A DNA stretch of 64,000 nucleotides from G965216695 sp965216695 (GTDB lineage Bacteria > Pseudomonadota > Gammaproteobacteria > Pseudomonadales > Azotimanducaceae): assembly GCA_965216695.1 (NCBI GenBank), contig OZ244212.1:2170001-2234000 (forward strand), in the 5' to 3' direction. The position numbers and the translations under genes are program-made. Under the pieces are notes generated by a model. The model was not told the origin of the DNA. It did no database searches and saw only the letters and a program-made list of their open reading frames with translations. Below, piece by piece: positions 38,758-49,084 of the stretch (the stretch's first letter is position 1; each line of letters begins with the position of its first letter).

Positions 38758-40149
38758 ATGCCGTTCGACATCTACAAGCCTGCCGATACGTCCCTGCCGC
38801 CGGGCGAAGCCCGGTGCCCCGGACCTTCCGTGCAGGATCTGCTGGCGTCCGACGCCGACAACCCGCCAAGCACACTCACCGAGGAACGCTATGAGTATCT
38901 TGGCAACGAAGACATCGACTGGTCGCGTTACACGTCCCAGGCCTTCTACAACAACGAGATAGACAATCTCTGGTCACGCGTGTGGCAATGGGCCTGCCGG
39001 GAAGAGCACGTGCCAAACCCTGGCGACTATACCGTTTACGACGTCGGCGACTTCTCAGTGCTGATCGTGCGCGGCAACGACCACGCGATTCGCGCGTTCG
39101 CAAACTCATGCCCGCACCGGGGTATGCAATTTGCGCCAGCCGGAGCCCAGGGTACCGGCAAACAGTTTCTGCGTTGTCCGTTTCACGGCATGTCCTGGCA
39201 CCTCGACGGGGCGCTGCGCGACGTACCGTGCCGCTGGGATTTCCCCCATATCAGTGACGACAACTTCGGCCTGCAGGAAGTGGCGTGCGACACCTGGGGC
39301 GGGTTCGTTTTCGTCAACCTGGACCCCGACTGCGAACCGCTGGACACGTTTCTGCAGGTGTTGCCGGCCCACTTCGCGACCACGCCCCTGGAAGACCGCT
39401 ACGTGTCGCTGCATACGCAGAAGATCCTTCCGGGAAACTGGAAGATGTGCATGGAAGGATTTCTGGAAGCGTATCACGTGCTGGCGACGCACCCTGAAGG
39501 GTTGCGCTCGTCGAGCTGGGCGAACACGCAGTACGACCTGCTGAGCCCGCACGTCTCGCGGTTTATTCAGAATCTTTCCGGCGGCAATCCGCATTTCGAA
39601 AAAGACTTCACTGAGGCGGAGCGTTCGCAGATGCTGGGTTACACCGGTGAACTGCCGCCGGGCAATTCCGCGCGCCAGCACCACGCCGACACGTTGCGCC
39701 GTACCATGGGAGACGAACTGGGCGTGGATCTGTCCAACGTGTCCAACGCGATCATGCTCGACAGCATTGAATACCACTTGTTTCCGAACGCCTGTTTCTT
39801 TCCAGGCATTGTGATACCACTAATCTACCGGTTCCGGCCGCTCGGCGTCGACCGCTGCATCCACGACATTATGATGCTCGCACCCGTGCCGGATAGCGGC
39901 GAGCGGCCGGCGCCCGCGCAGGTAGAGAAACTGGCCATCGACGAACCGTACGTAAGCCTGGATTCATTCAAAGAGAACCGGCTTTCCTACGTGCTTGATC
40001 AGGACACGGACAACTTCCGCATGCAGTGGGCAGGCATCAAAGCCTCACGCAAGGGCAAGCAAACGCTCGGCAACTACCAGGAAGCGCGCATCCGCCACTT
40101 CCACAAGGTCTTGGACGACTGGTTGCAGCGCGACCACGCTGCCGCCTAA
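38758..40149 (+). CDS. Rieske-type aromatic ring-hydroxylating oxygenase, alpha subunit
   Basis: This 463-residue protein has a Rieske [2Fe-2S] centre with Cys118, His120, Cys140 and His143 (CPHRG ... CPFHGMSW). The mononuclear iron site has His240 and His245 (EAYHVLATHP). The length and split into a Rieske and a catalytic half are normal for the alpha subunit. No beta subunit, ferredoxin or reductase is next to it, so partners must be elsewhere. Substrates could be aromatics, steroid-like compounds or quaternary amines. Transcribed alone. Confidence 0.93.
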   Translation: MPFDIYKPADTSLPPGEARCPGPSVQDLLASDADNPPSTLTEERYEYLGNEDIDWSRYTSQAFYNNEIDNLWSRVWQWACREEHVPNPGDYTVYDVGDFSVLIVRGNDHAIRAFANSCPHRGMQFAPAGAQGTGKQFLRCPFHGMSWHLDGALRDVPCRWDFPHISDDNFGLQEVACDTWGGFVFVNLDPDCEPLDTFLQVLPAHFATTPLEDRYVSLHTQKILPGNWKMCMEGFLEAYHVLATHPEGLRSSSWANTQYDLLSPHVSRFIQNLSGGNPHFEKDFTEAERSQMLGYTGELPPGNSARQHHADTLRRTMGDELGVDLSNVSNAIMLDSIEYHLFPNACFFPGIVIPLIYRFRPLGVDRCIHDIMMLAPVPDSGERPAPAQVEKLAIDEPYVSLDSFKENRLSYVLDQDTDNFRMQWAGIKASRKGKQTLGNYQEARIRHFHKVLDDWLQRDHAAA

Positions 40150-40233
40150 TCACACTTCGGTAATCGGCAGGCAGAGCTGCCCGCGACCGCGCGATGCGGC
40201 CGCGAGCAGCACCCTCTTACTACATACCAGGAT

Positions 40234-41271
40234 TTACTGAATCTGGATGACGTCGGCGAGCCCAGGTGTGAGCGCGTTCTGGGTCGCCCAGATGCCGCCG
40301 TGTTTGCCTAACGCAATAGCGGTTACCTGGGGAATACTGCCGGCAACTTCGTCACATACCAGCGTGTTCACATTGCAGGCGTTCACCGTGCCTCCAATCG
40401 CCCCGGCATTGAATTCGACCGCCGCCCAGGTATTCTCGTCGAGTTCCACCACATAGAGCGTACCGTCGGGACCGAACACCAGATCGATGATGGAGGTAAA
40501 ACCGCCGTCAAACACCAGCGTGCAATCCGGACTGGAGCCACACTGCGCCGCATTAGCGCCGGGCGAAACCCGCCAGATGCGCGACTCGTTGACCGGCGCG
40601 GGAAACCCCTTCAATTCGCCAACGTAGTAGTACCCGTCTGGACCTACCGCCACACTGGTAGCCACCGCCTGCGCGGGAATCGCGGGCGGCAGACCGCAGA
40701 ATGGGTTAATTTCACTCGGGCAGCCACCGAAAAGGCCCTTGAGGTGATCCGTGGATACAACCTCGTCGGGTAGCAACGCAAGCAGCTCGATCCCGCCCTG
40801 ATTGTCAACGCGCAGCAGCGTGTTGCCGCCCGCATCCGCAACGAGCGCTCGGTCGCCGCCCAGTGCGTGCACGTCAAACGGGTTGGAATCCGGGCCGTTC
40901 GGACCCTGGTCCGGATCGTTCGCCGCCTCGTATTCGAACAGATTTACAATCACCCGAACTTCGCCGTTGCTCACTCTGAGCAACGCTTGGCCCGTGTCTG
41001 CGCGCGGGTCGGTGCCTGTACGCGTCGCCCACATCGAGCCGCGCCCCAGCGCATCTATATCGGTAACAAGCGGCAACGCGATGTCGCCACTGCCGTTCAG
41101 TGACTGCACCCCGCTGCCTGACGCCGCCACCAGAATGTCACCATTCGGCGCGGTATCCAACCCGAACAGCGGCGCTGCCAGGTCATCGGCAACTGCGGAA
41201 GCTGTAGAAAACACTAAGGATATCGAAAGGATGAATCGCGAGCCTATGGCCCGCGCAGTAGTACTACACAT
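40234..41271 (-). CDS. Exported ScyD/ScyE-like beta-propeller protein
   Basis: This 345-residue protein has a signal peptide (about residues 1-28, ending ASAVA). It has repeated blades with the motif APNGDILVAA, GPDGYYYVGELKG and GPDGTLYVVELDENTW. Four or more cysteines (GGCPSEINPFCG, AQCGSSPDCT, NACNVNTLVCDE) probably form disulphides. The pattern matches the ScyD/ScyE family of six-bladed propellers; the substrate is unknown. It diverges from the cytochrome c peroxidase gene. Confidence 0.85.
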   Translation of the reverse strand: MCSTTARAIGSRFILSISLVFSTASAVADDLAAPLFGLDTAPNGDILVAASGSGVQSLNGSGDIALPLVTDIDALGRGSMWATRTGTDPRADTGQALLRVSNGEVRVIVNLFEYEAANDPDQGPNGPDSNPFDVHALGGDRALVADAGGNTLLRVDNQGGIELLALLPDEVVSTDHLKGLFGGCPSEINPFCGLPPAIPAQAVATSVAVGPDGYYYVGELKGFPAPVNESRIWRVSPGANAAQCGSSPDCTLVFDGGFTSIIDLVFGPDGTLYVVELDENTWAAVEFNAGAIGGTVNACNVNTLVCDEVAGSIPQVTAIALGKHGGIWATQNALTPGLADVIQIQ

Positions 41272-41661
41272 TAATCGTGCTCCTCCAATGAGAAAATCTT
41301 CGCCACGTCCGTTCCGGGCGGCTCACAGGTCCGATACGCCAAACGGGACATCGGATGATGACTGTGCCGCAGCACATCGTTTTGCTGCTCCCCCGCCATT
41401 GAAGATAGACCGGCGAGCCGACGAGCGCAACGCTCCGCCACTGCGCCAACACCTACACCACCTACACCACCTACACTGTAGAGCCACACATGCGTACGCA
41501 CGCCGGTGGAACGCGCGCCTGGCGCATGCCGCGGCACGCGCCAGACTGACATTTCAGGCCAACACGCGCGCCCGGCGTATGATCAGATTACAGTTTCCGT
41601 GTGCGCAGGACGTTCGCCGCACGCAGTCGTCAAGACACTAACGGCAAGGAGGGAATCTGCC
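41272..41661. other. Divergent region with a 9-bp tandem repeat
   Basis: This 390-bp stretch between divergent genes is without a supported ORF. It contains ACCTACACC repeated nearly three times (41451-41476). The long ORF in the peroxidase frame upstream to 41506 lacks a start context. A strong AAGGAGGG ribosome-binding site at 41647-41654 defines the peroxidase start. Confidence 0.5.
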
Positions 41662-43116
41662 ATGCTCAACCCATCTGAACCGTCCGGCTCAGACGTTCGC
41701 GAATCTTCACGGCGCGCGCGCTGGCGCCATCGACTCTCCCCACGCCGTGTTCTACTGATGTGCATCGCGTGGGGCGGGGCCTCTGTCGGTTTCACTGCCG
41801 GACCGCCGGGTTATCCTGCGGCAACTCACGACTTTCCCGAGTTTTCGGATGCGAAGGTAGAACTCGGCCGAAATCTGATGTTCGATAAAATTCTGAGTGG
41901 CAACCGCAATATCTCTTGCGGCACCTGCCACCATTCCCTAGCCGGAACCGGCGATGGGTTGTCGCTTCCGGTAGGCGAAGGCGGCGCCGGGCTTGGCGTG
42001 ACACGCTCTATCGGCTTCGGCCGGGATGCGGTCCACGAGCGCGTACCGCGCAATGCGCCACCGGTATTCAACCTAGGCGACCGGTCATTCCACACCATGT
42101 TCCACGACGGCCGCGTCAGCACCGTGGGCGGCGATCGCTTTCCTAGCGGCTGTGACACGCCGGCGGGCATGGATCTGCCGGATACCCTGGAAAGCGTGCT
42201 TGCATGCCAGGCCATGTTTCCGGTGACCTCCGCGGCGGAAATGGCGGGCCAGCCCGGCGAAAACCGCATCGCTGACGCAGCCGCGATCGGGCACCTGGCC
42301 GGGCCCGGCGGTGTGTGGGATCTGCTCGCCCAACGTCTTCGCGCGGTGCCGGCGTACGTAGCGCTCTTCGCCGACGCATTCCCCAACGAAATCTTCTCGG
42401 CGGCCGACATAACGTTCGCGCACGCCGCCAATGCGATCGCGGCATTCGAGTCGAACCGCTGGCGATGCGACCAGAGTCCATTCGACCAGTATGTGCGCGG
42501 CGACCGACACGCGCTGTCGCAGAATACGAAAGACGGCATGCGGTTGTTCTATAAAGGACGGGGCGGCTCCCAGACATGCGCCGGATGCCACAGTGGGCTT
42601 TACCAGACCGACCAACAGTTCCACGCCATCGCCATGCCGCAGATCGGCGCCGGGCGGGGCAGCAACGGACCCGGGCGGATCGACGGCGTCGAAGACTTCG
42701 GCCGTGAGATGGCGACGCTCGACCCCAACGACCGGCTCATGTTTCGCACACCCACGCTGCGTAATGTCGCCGTGACCGCACCCTACGGACATTCGGGCGC
42801 GTACAACAGGTTGCGGGCGGTGGTGGAACACCATTTGGATCCGGTGGCATCGTTGCGCGCGTACAACCGGAACCGGCAGGCGGTTCTGCCCACGCACCCG
42901 TTTCTCGACGCCCTGAATTACGCGGCCATGGACGACCCGGCCGTGATCGACTACATCGCCGACCACAACCAGTTGGAACCAATGGCATACCGTGAAGATG
43001 ATGTAGATCGAATCATCGATTTCCTGCACGCGCTCACAGATCCGGCGTGTCTGGACCTGCGGGATGATTTCAATGTGGAAACGGGCGTGGCGAGCGGATC
43101 GGTGCTGGCAGACTAG
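41662..43116 (+). CDS. Di-heme cytochrome c peroxidase (MauG-like)
   Basis: From ATG 41662, preceded by AAGGAGGG, the protein has 484 residues. An N-terminal membrane or signal segment (about 29-46) is followed by two haem-binding motifs, CGTCH (86-90) and CAGCH (306-310). Other landmarks are HDGRVST and PTLRNVAVTAPYGHSGAY, typical of the CCP/MauG family. It is a periplasmic enzyme that reduces H2O2 or carries out haem-dependent oxidation of a partner. It is longer than standard bacterial CCP (about 330-350 residues), with an insertion between the two haem motifs. Confidence 0.9.
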   Translation: MLNPSEPSGSDVRESSRRARWRHRLSPRRVLLMCIAWGGASVGFTAGPPGYPAATHDFPEFSDAKVELGRNLMFDKILSGNRNISCGTCHHSLAGTGDGLSLPVGEGGAGLGVTRSIGFGRDAVHERVPRNAPPVFNLGDRSFHTMFHDGRVSTVGGDRFPSGCDTPAGMDLPDTLESVLACQAMFPVTSAAEMAGQPGENRIADAAAIGHLAGPGGVWDLLAQRLRAVPAYVALFADAFPNEIFSAADITFAHAANAIAAFESNRWRCDQSPFDQYVRGDRHALSQNTKDGMRLFYKGRGGSQTCAGCHSGLYQTDQQFHAIAMPQIGAGRGSNGPGRIDGVEDFGREMATLDPNDRLMFRTPTLRNVAVTAPYGHSGAYNRLRAVVEHHLDPVASLRAYNRNRQAVLPTHPFLDALNYAAMDDPAVIDYIADHNQLEPMAYREDDVDRIIDFLHALTDPACLDLRDDFNVETGVASGSVLAD

Positions 43117-43173
43117 CCTCCAGGCCAGAAGGTGTTCACACGTGCGCGTTCGTGGGCTCAGGAACGCGCGCGG

Positions 43174-43878
43174 TCACCTGATCTGAAAGTCAGTACCCAC
43201 AAGATCCAGTTCCAGCGCGCGGGCGACAGCTTGGGAAGCGCGATTGTCCCAGGATGTGCTGTACAACGGCACCGCATTGTTACGCTGCACCGCACGAGCC
43301 CAAGCTGCAACAACCCGCGCAGCGTAGCCTTTTCTCCGATACTTAGGCACGGTCTCTACACCCGCCTCGTGCGCCTCAAACGTCATCCTTGCGCTCGCAC
43401 ACACCGCTACCGCGTGTCCCTCGTCCACGAGCGCCACGAACGGGCGGCGGTGCGCAACATCTTCGAGCCAGTCAGCCATATGCCGTTCAAACACCCCTTT
43501 GTTCGATCTGTCGATATTCACGACCCGGGGATCGTCGGCGCGCGCCAGTGACACGAAGCGAAAGGTCGGCCCGCGATCGATGGCCTCTATTGGTCGATGA
43601 CGCGACAGGCACTCAACATAGTTTCGATAGAATTTCGGGAGCACGCGAGGTCCACCCAATGGGGGTTCCTTCGCGACAAGGGGCTCAATAGCGTGTATCA
43701 GCTCCTGGGGCACATCGCGGCGGAACACACAAAAGCTCGCCGTGTCCGTACGCGCAATGTGCAGACGCGGGATAGTTCCACCATTGAACTGGTTGCAGCC
43801 CGTGATCCTCCCGAGAGTGTCGTACGTGTACAACGCCCCGGTATGCAGCCGCATGAGCTTGTCGTTGTCGGTGGTCAT
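43174..43878 (-). CDS. GNAT-family acetyltransferase
   Basis: From ATG 43878 the protein has 234 residues. The C-terminal GNAT core has VETVPKYRRKGYAARVVAAWARAV, with the acetyl-CoA loop R-R-x-G-Y-A, then YSTSWDNRASQAVARAL. The N-terminal half is a separate domain of about 120 residues. The arrangement resembles GNAT proteins of the FR47 type. The substrate is unknown. It is directly next to the tRNA-Arg gene on the same strand. It is not related to the two GNATs of the PHA locus beyond the fold. Confidence 0.8.
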   Translation of the reverse strand: MTTDNDKLMRLHTGALYTYDTLGRITGCNQFNGGTIPRLHIARTDTASFCVFRRDVPQELIHAIEPLVAKEPPLGGPRVLPKFYRNYVECLSRHRPIEAIDRGPTFRFVSLARADDPRVVNIDRSNKGVFERHMADWLEDVAHRRPFVALVDEGHAVAVCASARMTFEAHEAGVETVPKYRRKGYAARVVAAWARAVQRNNAVPLYSTSWDNRASQAVARALELDLVGTDFQIR

Positions 43879-43909
43879 CTGAGTCGGAACGCAACGCGCA
43901 ATCGTCAAC

Positions 43910-43986
<77 letters not shown>

Positions 43987-44051
43987 AGAACACCGGCACA
44001 GCAGACGCGCTGGGCCGGAGTCGGCACTGTACCGAAGGCACTAATGGACTG

Positions 44052-45257
44052 CTAGCCTGCGCCTCGCTTGCGGGTACCAAGCAGCCACGCGGCGGGGATC
44101 AGCACGAGCGCAGAGACGGCCAACGCAATCGGAATGCCGATGCCACGCGCGATCAGCCCGATGAATGGGCCGAAAGCAACCTGACCGCATGAATCCGCCT
44201 GACCGTAGAACGACAACGACGTGGCTTTACCTTCATCCGGCAAGCGCCGGTTCAGCCATGCACTCACCAGAGGTCCGTAGGCCGAACGCAGCCCACCCAC
44301 CAACCAGAACAGTACAAGCGTTGCGGCAAACCACTCGCTGACACTCAGTGCTATCGTTCCGATCGCAATGCCGGTGAGGCATACCGCGAGCGTACGGCGC
44401 AAGCGTACCGTTTCGCTGAGCGACACCCGCCGCCGCACCTGACGCACCGCAACCAATCCAATGAGGTTACCTACCGCGGCAATCACGCCCCACCATCCAA
44501 GGCTGCCGACCCAAGGCAATTCGGGCAATACAAACTGATCCAGTACCAACGGCGTAAACAACCGATCAATACCTTCACTGAACGCTGCATACAGAACGGT
44601 TACAAGAAGCATCAACAGCAGCAACCTGTCCGAACGCACCGTACGCCAACCGAGGGTCGCGGTGTTTCGCAACGCATCGAACCCAGCGTTGGTAGCGGCC
44701 TCGGACCGCAGAGGCCGATCGTCTCGCATGCCCAGCGCGAGCAATACCGCGAGACACAGAAATCCCGATCCGCCTACCCACAACGGCAGTGCCAGACTGT
44801 GCTGTCCAAGCGCTACCGCACAGCCTATACCTACGAAGCTTGCGCCGTGACGCCACTGCGACGCGTGCAACATCACCTCGCTCGCACGCTCGCGGCCAAC
44901 GTCCGCCGACAGCCACGCCACAAACGCGCCGCTAATGAACGTCCAGCCAACGCCCCAGATCACCTGCGCAATCAGCAACGGTACAAACGACGGAAAGGCC
45001 GCGGTAACGAGCCACCCCACGCCTATCAGGACGTGGCCGATCACCACCGACCTTCGTCGGCTCACCGCGTCCGCAACAATCCCGGTGGGTACCTCGAACA
45101 GAAACACGGACGCTTCCAGCGCCGTGCCAAGCAACACCATCTGCAGCGGGTCAAGCCCGGCAATCTCGACGAAGTACACAAGCGACAGCGTTGTGAGAAG
45201 CGCCCAGCAGAAGCCGAAACCGACCCGCGCAACGAGATAGAGCCGGGCGCTCGGCAT
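44052..45257 (-). CDS. MFS transporter
   Basis: From ATG 45257 the protein has 401 residues with about 12 transmembrane helices. MFS signatures include FEVPTGIVADAVSRRRSVVIGH (the G-x-x-x-D-x-x-x-R-R loop between helices 2 and 3) and a matching QVRRRV loop in the second half. FYGQADSCGQVAFGPFIG resembles efflux members. The substrate is unknown. A longer frame reaches 45593 but overlaps the GST gene in another frame and is not used. Confidence 0.87.
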   Translation of the reverse strand: MPSARLYLVARVGFGFCWALLTTLSLVYFVEIAGLDPLQMVLLGTALEASVFLFEVPTGIVADAVSRRRSVVIGHVLIGVGWLVTAAFPSFVPLLIAQVIWGVGWTFISGAFVAWLSADVGRERASEVMLHASQWRHGASFVGIGCAVALGQHSLALPLWVGGSGFLCLAVLLALGMRDDRPLRSEAATNAGFDALRNTATLGWRTVRSDRLLLLMLLVTVLYAAFSEGIDRLFTPLVLDQFVLPELPWVGSLGWWGVIAAVGNLIGLVAVRQVRRRVSLSETVRLRRTLAVCLTGIAIGTIALSVSEWFAATLVLFWLVGGLRSAYGPLVSAWLNRRLPDEGKATSLSFYGQADSCGQVAFGPFIGLIARGIGIPIALAVSALVLIPAAWLLGTRKRGAG

Positions 45258-45303
45258 CAACAGAGCGTGCGGCACGCAATCATGTGACCGCTCGGCGGAG
45301 ACG

Positions 45304-45972
45304 CTACAACGGTGACTCGGTGAGACGTTGCGCCGCCACAACTTCCATGCGCACCCGCAAGCTTTCGCGCTCGAACATTCGCGTGGCGTACGCCGCCAAC
45401 TCGGGCCAGCGCGCTGCGTCGATGTCGACCCGGGTAAGCCACAATCCAACCAATTGCGACGCTGTGGCGATGTCCGCAAGCGTGAACACCTGGCCCAGCA
45501 GATACGGTCCGGACACTTGTCCGAGTTCCGCCTCCAGATAGTCGAACAGCGGCGGCAGGTCTTCGGCGACGGTCTTGCGCGCCCGATCCACATCAGGATC
45601 CATCCCGCGCTTAGGGTTTGCGATCAACGTCCGCAGCAAACCGAACCCTATCCGAGCCGCCAGAACGGTGTCTGCATATTCTTCGAGCCACAACGTCCGG
45701 CCGCACTGCATGGGTTCGGCCGGTAGCAGCGCGGGTTGCGGATACGCCTTCTCCAAGTAACCGCAAATGGCCGAGGAGTCTGCAAGGGTATGCTCACCCA
45801 CACGCAACACCGGGATCCGGCGTGCCGGACTGATCGCGAGGAACCACTCCGGCGGGTTGAATACGTCCACCTCTTCGAGTTCCCAGTCGTCGACGCCCTT
45901 TTCGGCGAATGTGGCCAGCACTTTGCGGACGAAGGGCGATCCCTCGGTGCCGTATACCGTATACCGTGTCAT
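45304..45972 (-). CDS. Glutathione S-transferase family protein
   Basis: This 222-residue protein has an N-terminal thioredoxin-like domain (RYTVYGTEGSPFVRKVLATFAEKGV). SPARRIPVLRVGEHTLADSSAICGYLE carries the cis-Pro and the D-S glutathione contacts. The C-terminal helical domain has GPYLLGQVFTLADIATASQL. It is of similar length to the GST at 16907 but only distantly related. Probably a cytoplasmic detoxification enzyme. Substrate unknown. Confidence 0.88.
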   Translation of the reverse strand: MTRYTVYGTEGSPFVRKVLATFAEKGVDDWELEEVDVFNPPEWFLAISPARRIPVLRVGEHTLADSSAICGYLEKAYPQPALLPAEPMQCGRTLWLEEYADTVLAARIGFGLLRTLIANPKRGMDPDVDRARKTVAEDLPPLFDYLEAELGQVSGPYLLGQVFTLADIATASQLVGLWLTRVDIDAARWPELAAYATRMFERESLRVRMEVVAAQRLTESPL

Positions 45973-46056
45973 CGTTTGCGCGTTCCCCCCAATACCCTTT
46001 GATCGTCACCCGCTTGTGCGTAGCATGCGCATCCCTTTCACCAGAAGCTACCGTCC

Positions 46057-46317
46057 ATGAACTATGAGTGGCATGACGCCGTCGGCAATCTTGGCGTGTT
46101 CCTCATTCTGCTGTGCTATCTGCTCATTCAGATCGAGCGTATGCACGTGCAGTCGTTGCCGTACTCGCTGTTGAACGGTGCTGGCGCGCTGTTGATCATC
46201 GTGTCGTTGCTGCACAACTTCAACTTATCATCGTTCATCATTGAACTCGCGTGGCTCGCAATCAGCGTCTACGCCATAGGCAGACGGCTGCTGCAACGCG
46301 CCGCCAATGCAAGATAG
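46057..46317 (+). CDS. Small membrane protein, CBU_0592-like
   Basis: This 86-residue protein has three predicted helices (about residues 8-27, 36-55 and 60-78) and contains NLGVFLILLCYLLIQIERM and LNGAGALLIIVSLLHNFNLSSFIIELAW. I recognise the pattern as that of the short CBU_0592-type membrane proteins found in many proteobacteria, function unknown. It lies between the GST (divergent) and the LuxR regulator (convergent). Confidence 0.8.
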   Translation: MNYEWHDAVGNLGVFLILLCYLLIQIERMHVQSLPYSLLNGAGALLIIVSLLHNFNLSSFIIELAWLAISVYAIGRRLLQRAANAR

Positions 46318-46348
46318 CCGCGCAAAACGCCGGAGGTTGTGATTGAAG

Positions 46349-49048
46349 TCAGCGGGCGGATCCGCCGCCGGCACGAACCGTCTCGTCCAGTAACCAAGGT
46401 TGGTTGCGCACCCTCAACACAGCCTCCATCCGGGAGGTTACGTTCAGCTTCTGCAGCACGGCAGACACGTGATGCTCGATGGTTCTGCGCGACCGTGACA
46501 GTGCCTGTGAAATCTGCACATTGTTCTCACCATTCAGCATATGGGCCAACACCTCCTGTTCCCGACGCGTCAGACCCAGCGGATGCGAACGGGCAACGCC
46601 GTAGTGTCCACGACGGCGGCGCGGTTGTTTGACCGCGACTCCCGTTGCGTGCGCCACGCGCCGCACCTTTTCCATCAGCGCGCCGGCACCCATGTCATGT
46701 GCGCTCGCCATTACGCCGGAGAGCCCGGCGGCCGTATGTGAGCCGACATCCTGCAATCGGCAAACCTCCGCCGCGTGCGGCACGCCGAGAGCCGACCACG
46801 CTGCCGCGGCGGCAGAGAGCTTACCTTCCAGTTCCAAACGGTAAGGTTCCGGCACATCCAGCCCCGTCGGCGGCATCGTTCCGGTCAAGCGCGTATTCCA
46901 CACTGTGAGCTCGCCCAGGTTCCACGGATGCATCGCGTCTGCACCGGCGTCGTTCAACACAGAGACCTGCGCCTCTGCGCGCGCACAATCGTCATTGAGC
47001 CAGCCGAATTCCACCAGCGCCAAGCGCACCGGAACCACGTACTGCAGCTCGTCGGTTGCCATGGCTTCTTCGAGCGCACGTTGCAACAGGTCAGCCGCGT
47101 CCGCCTTGCCAAGCCGCATATGCGCTTTCGCAAGCACAATCAGTGCGGGTAGATGCATCAACAGCGTTAGTCGCTCCAACTTCATGACACCGGCGGCAAT
47201 CGTTGCCGCATCCTCCAGGCGCCCCTGCTCCAACCGAAGCTGTGCCTGCCGTCCAATCAGATAGTGTGTCCAGGCATCGAGGTCGTGTTTGGAGTCGAAC
47301 GTGAGACCCTCGTTAAGTACCCGCTCGGCCAGGTCGAAGTCGCGAAACTCCACACCATACTCGGCAAGATTGGTGTACACGCGCGCGGCATGCTCGTGCT
47401 GGTCGCGTTCGATGGCCATCTGAAGACTCGTTTCAAGCATCGCACGCCCCCGTTCGTTGCCGCGGAAAAGCAGCGCCGTGCCCACGTTGTTGAGTGCGTG
47501 AATCTTTACGTCGTCGCTGCCCAGTTCTTCCGCCAGCGCGAGCGCGCGCTCACCCCATTCCACGGACTCGTCCATCCGATCGTTCAGCATGTGAAGCTGA
47601 GATCTCAGGCTGTACGCCATTGCGCGTTCTTCGGACACAGGCGTGCTCTCCAGCACCCGAATTGCCTCGTCAGCGAAGCGATTCGATTCCACGGACTCGC
47701 CGCGATACCAGTACGCTCGCGACAGCCAGCGCAGATTCTCGCCAACCTTATCCATACGTCCGAGCGCGCGCCAAAGCGTTATTGCGTGCCGACGGGCCTC
47801 AATCACCTTCTCATCCACCTGCAGCGCAAGGCCCGCTTCGTAGGCCCACCGCTCATACAGCAGCGCTGCTTGCTCCGGCTCCGCGTCATCCACAAATGTG
47901 AGCGCCGTAGAAAGGTGCGCGGCCGCTTCGCGATGCGAACCTACCGACGCTGCATTTGCAGCCGCGCGCGCCCCGTACGTCAGCACGTCCTGCGCGCTAC
48001 GGCCTTCGGCCGCGTGATGCACAATCTGGTCGCTCAATCCGCCAACGCCCATCCGATCCATTGATATCAACGCGTCAGCAATACGCTGATGTAGTCTCAC
48101 CCGCCGTGCCAGCGGCAACCGCGCAAGCGTTGCAAGGCGCGCAAGTTCGTGGCGGAACCGCAATCCGGAACCCGTTTCCAGTAACAGTCCGCGCTGAACG
48201 GATTCGTGAATCCACTGATCGGCCTCGGTCCCGAACAGTGCTTCCAGCAGCGCCGACGTTACCGGATTGGGCACCACGCTCAACGTTTCCAGAAAAGCGG
48301 TGACGTCTGGGTCGAGCCGCATGAGGCGTGCATTGACCGCGTCCTGCACCGACGACGGTACTAACGCGCCGTCCGCACCCGAACCTGCCAGCAACTCGGT
48401 GACGAAGAACGGGTTGCCGCCCGTTACTTCATACAACTCACGCGGATTCATCGACGCTTGCTCCGCCATCCGGGCAACGCCCTCCGGCGACAGCGGCTCC
48501 AGATGAAGCCGATGGGTATCCGCCGTAGGCAGGTCGCCCAGCAGGCTGAGCATCGGATGCCCGTCCGTAACTTCATCCGCGCGGAAGCTCAGCACCAGCA
48601 CCGTGCCGAGAAACGCGATCCGCCGCCCCAGAAACTTCAGCAGATCGAGCGTTGCGTGATCCGCCCAATGGGCATCTTCCACAATCACCACCGCCGGGCG
48701 CTCGTCGCCCGCCAGCCACTCCAGCAACCCAGCGTAGATCTGCGCGGATGGTGCACCGGCGGACAACAACGCACGGAGCTGCGGCCCCACCTGCAGCGCC
48801 ATGTCGAGGATCGGGCCGAGCGGCCGGGGCGTGAACAGCGCGTCACAGCCACCCCTCAACACCCGAACGCGGGCATCCAGCGAATCCTGAAACGCATCGA
48901 GCAGCGTGGTTTTGCCGATTCCGGCCTCCCCCGATACAAGAGCCACGCTCCCACGACCGCCACCCGCGCGCTCCACCAACGCCTCAAGCGCCGCGAGCGC
49001 TCCGTCGCGTTCGTAAACCCCCGATTTTCCACGCGATTCTGCGTTCAT
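46349..49048 (-). CDS. Large ATP-binding LuxR-family regulator (LAL/MalT-like)
   Basis: This 899-residue protein has an N-terminal ATPase with Walker A GEAGIGKTT (40-48) and Walker B PAVVIVEDAHWAD. A long helical TPR-like middle (about 350-780) follows. The C-terminal LuxR-type helix-turn-helix is GLTRREQEVLAHMLNGENNVQISQALSRSRRTIEHHVSAVL. Such regulators use ATP and an inducer to activate transcription. Two direct repeats with TAGGTAT lie upstream of its start and may be its own binding sites. The inducer is unknown. Confidence 0.93.
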   Translation of the reverse strand: MNAESRGKSGVYERDGALAALEALVERAGGGRGSVALVSGEAGIGKTTLLDAFQDSLDARVRVLRGGCDALFTPRPLGPILDMALQVGPQLRALLSAGAPSAQIYAGLLEWLAGDERPAVVIVEDAHWADHATLDLLKFLGRRIAFLGTVLVLSFRADEVTDGHPMLSLLGDLPTADTHRLHLEPLSPEGVARMAEQASMNPRELYEVTGGNPFFVTELLAGSGADGALVPSSVQDAVNARLMRLDPDVTAFLETLSVVPNPVTSALLEALFGTEADQWIHESVQRGLLLETGSGLRFRHELARLATLARLPLARRVRLHQRIADALISMDRMGVGGLSDQIVHHAAEGRSAQDVLTYGARAAANAASVGSHREAAAHLSTALTFVDDAEPEQAALLYERWAYEAGLALQVDEKVIEARRHAITLWRALGRMDKVGENLRWLSRAYWYRGESVESNRFADEAIRVLESTPVSEERAMAYSLRSQLHMLNDRMDESVEWGERALALAEELGSDDVKIHALNNVGTALLFRGNERGRAMLETSLQMAIERDQHEHAARVYTNLAEYGVEFRDFDLAERVLNEGLTFDSKHDLDAWTHYLIGRQAQLRLEQGRLEDAATIAAGVMKLERLTLLMHLPALIVLAKAHMRLGKADAADLLQRALEEAMATDELQYVVPVRLALVEFGWLNDDCARAEAQVSVLNDAGADAMHPWNLGELTVWNTRLTGTMPPTGLDVPEPYRLELEGKLSAAAAAWSALGVPHAAEVCRLQDVGSHTAAGLSGVMASAHDMGAGALMEKVRRVAHATGVAVKQPRRRRGHYGVARSHPLGLTRREQEVLAHMLNGENNVQISQALSRSRRTIEHHVSAVLQKLNVTSRMEAVLRVRNQPWLLDETVRAGGGSAR

Positions 49049-49084
49049 TGCCCAGCTGCCCGTACGCTAAGACAGATGCTATCA

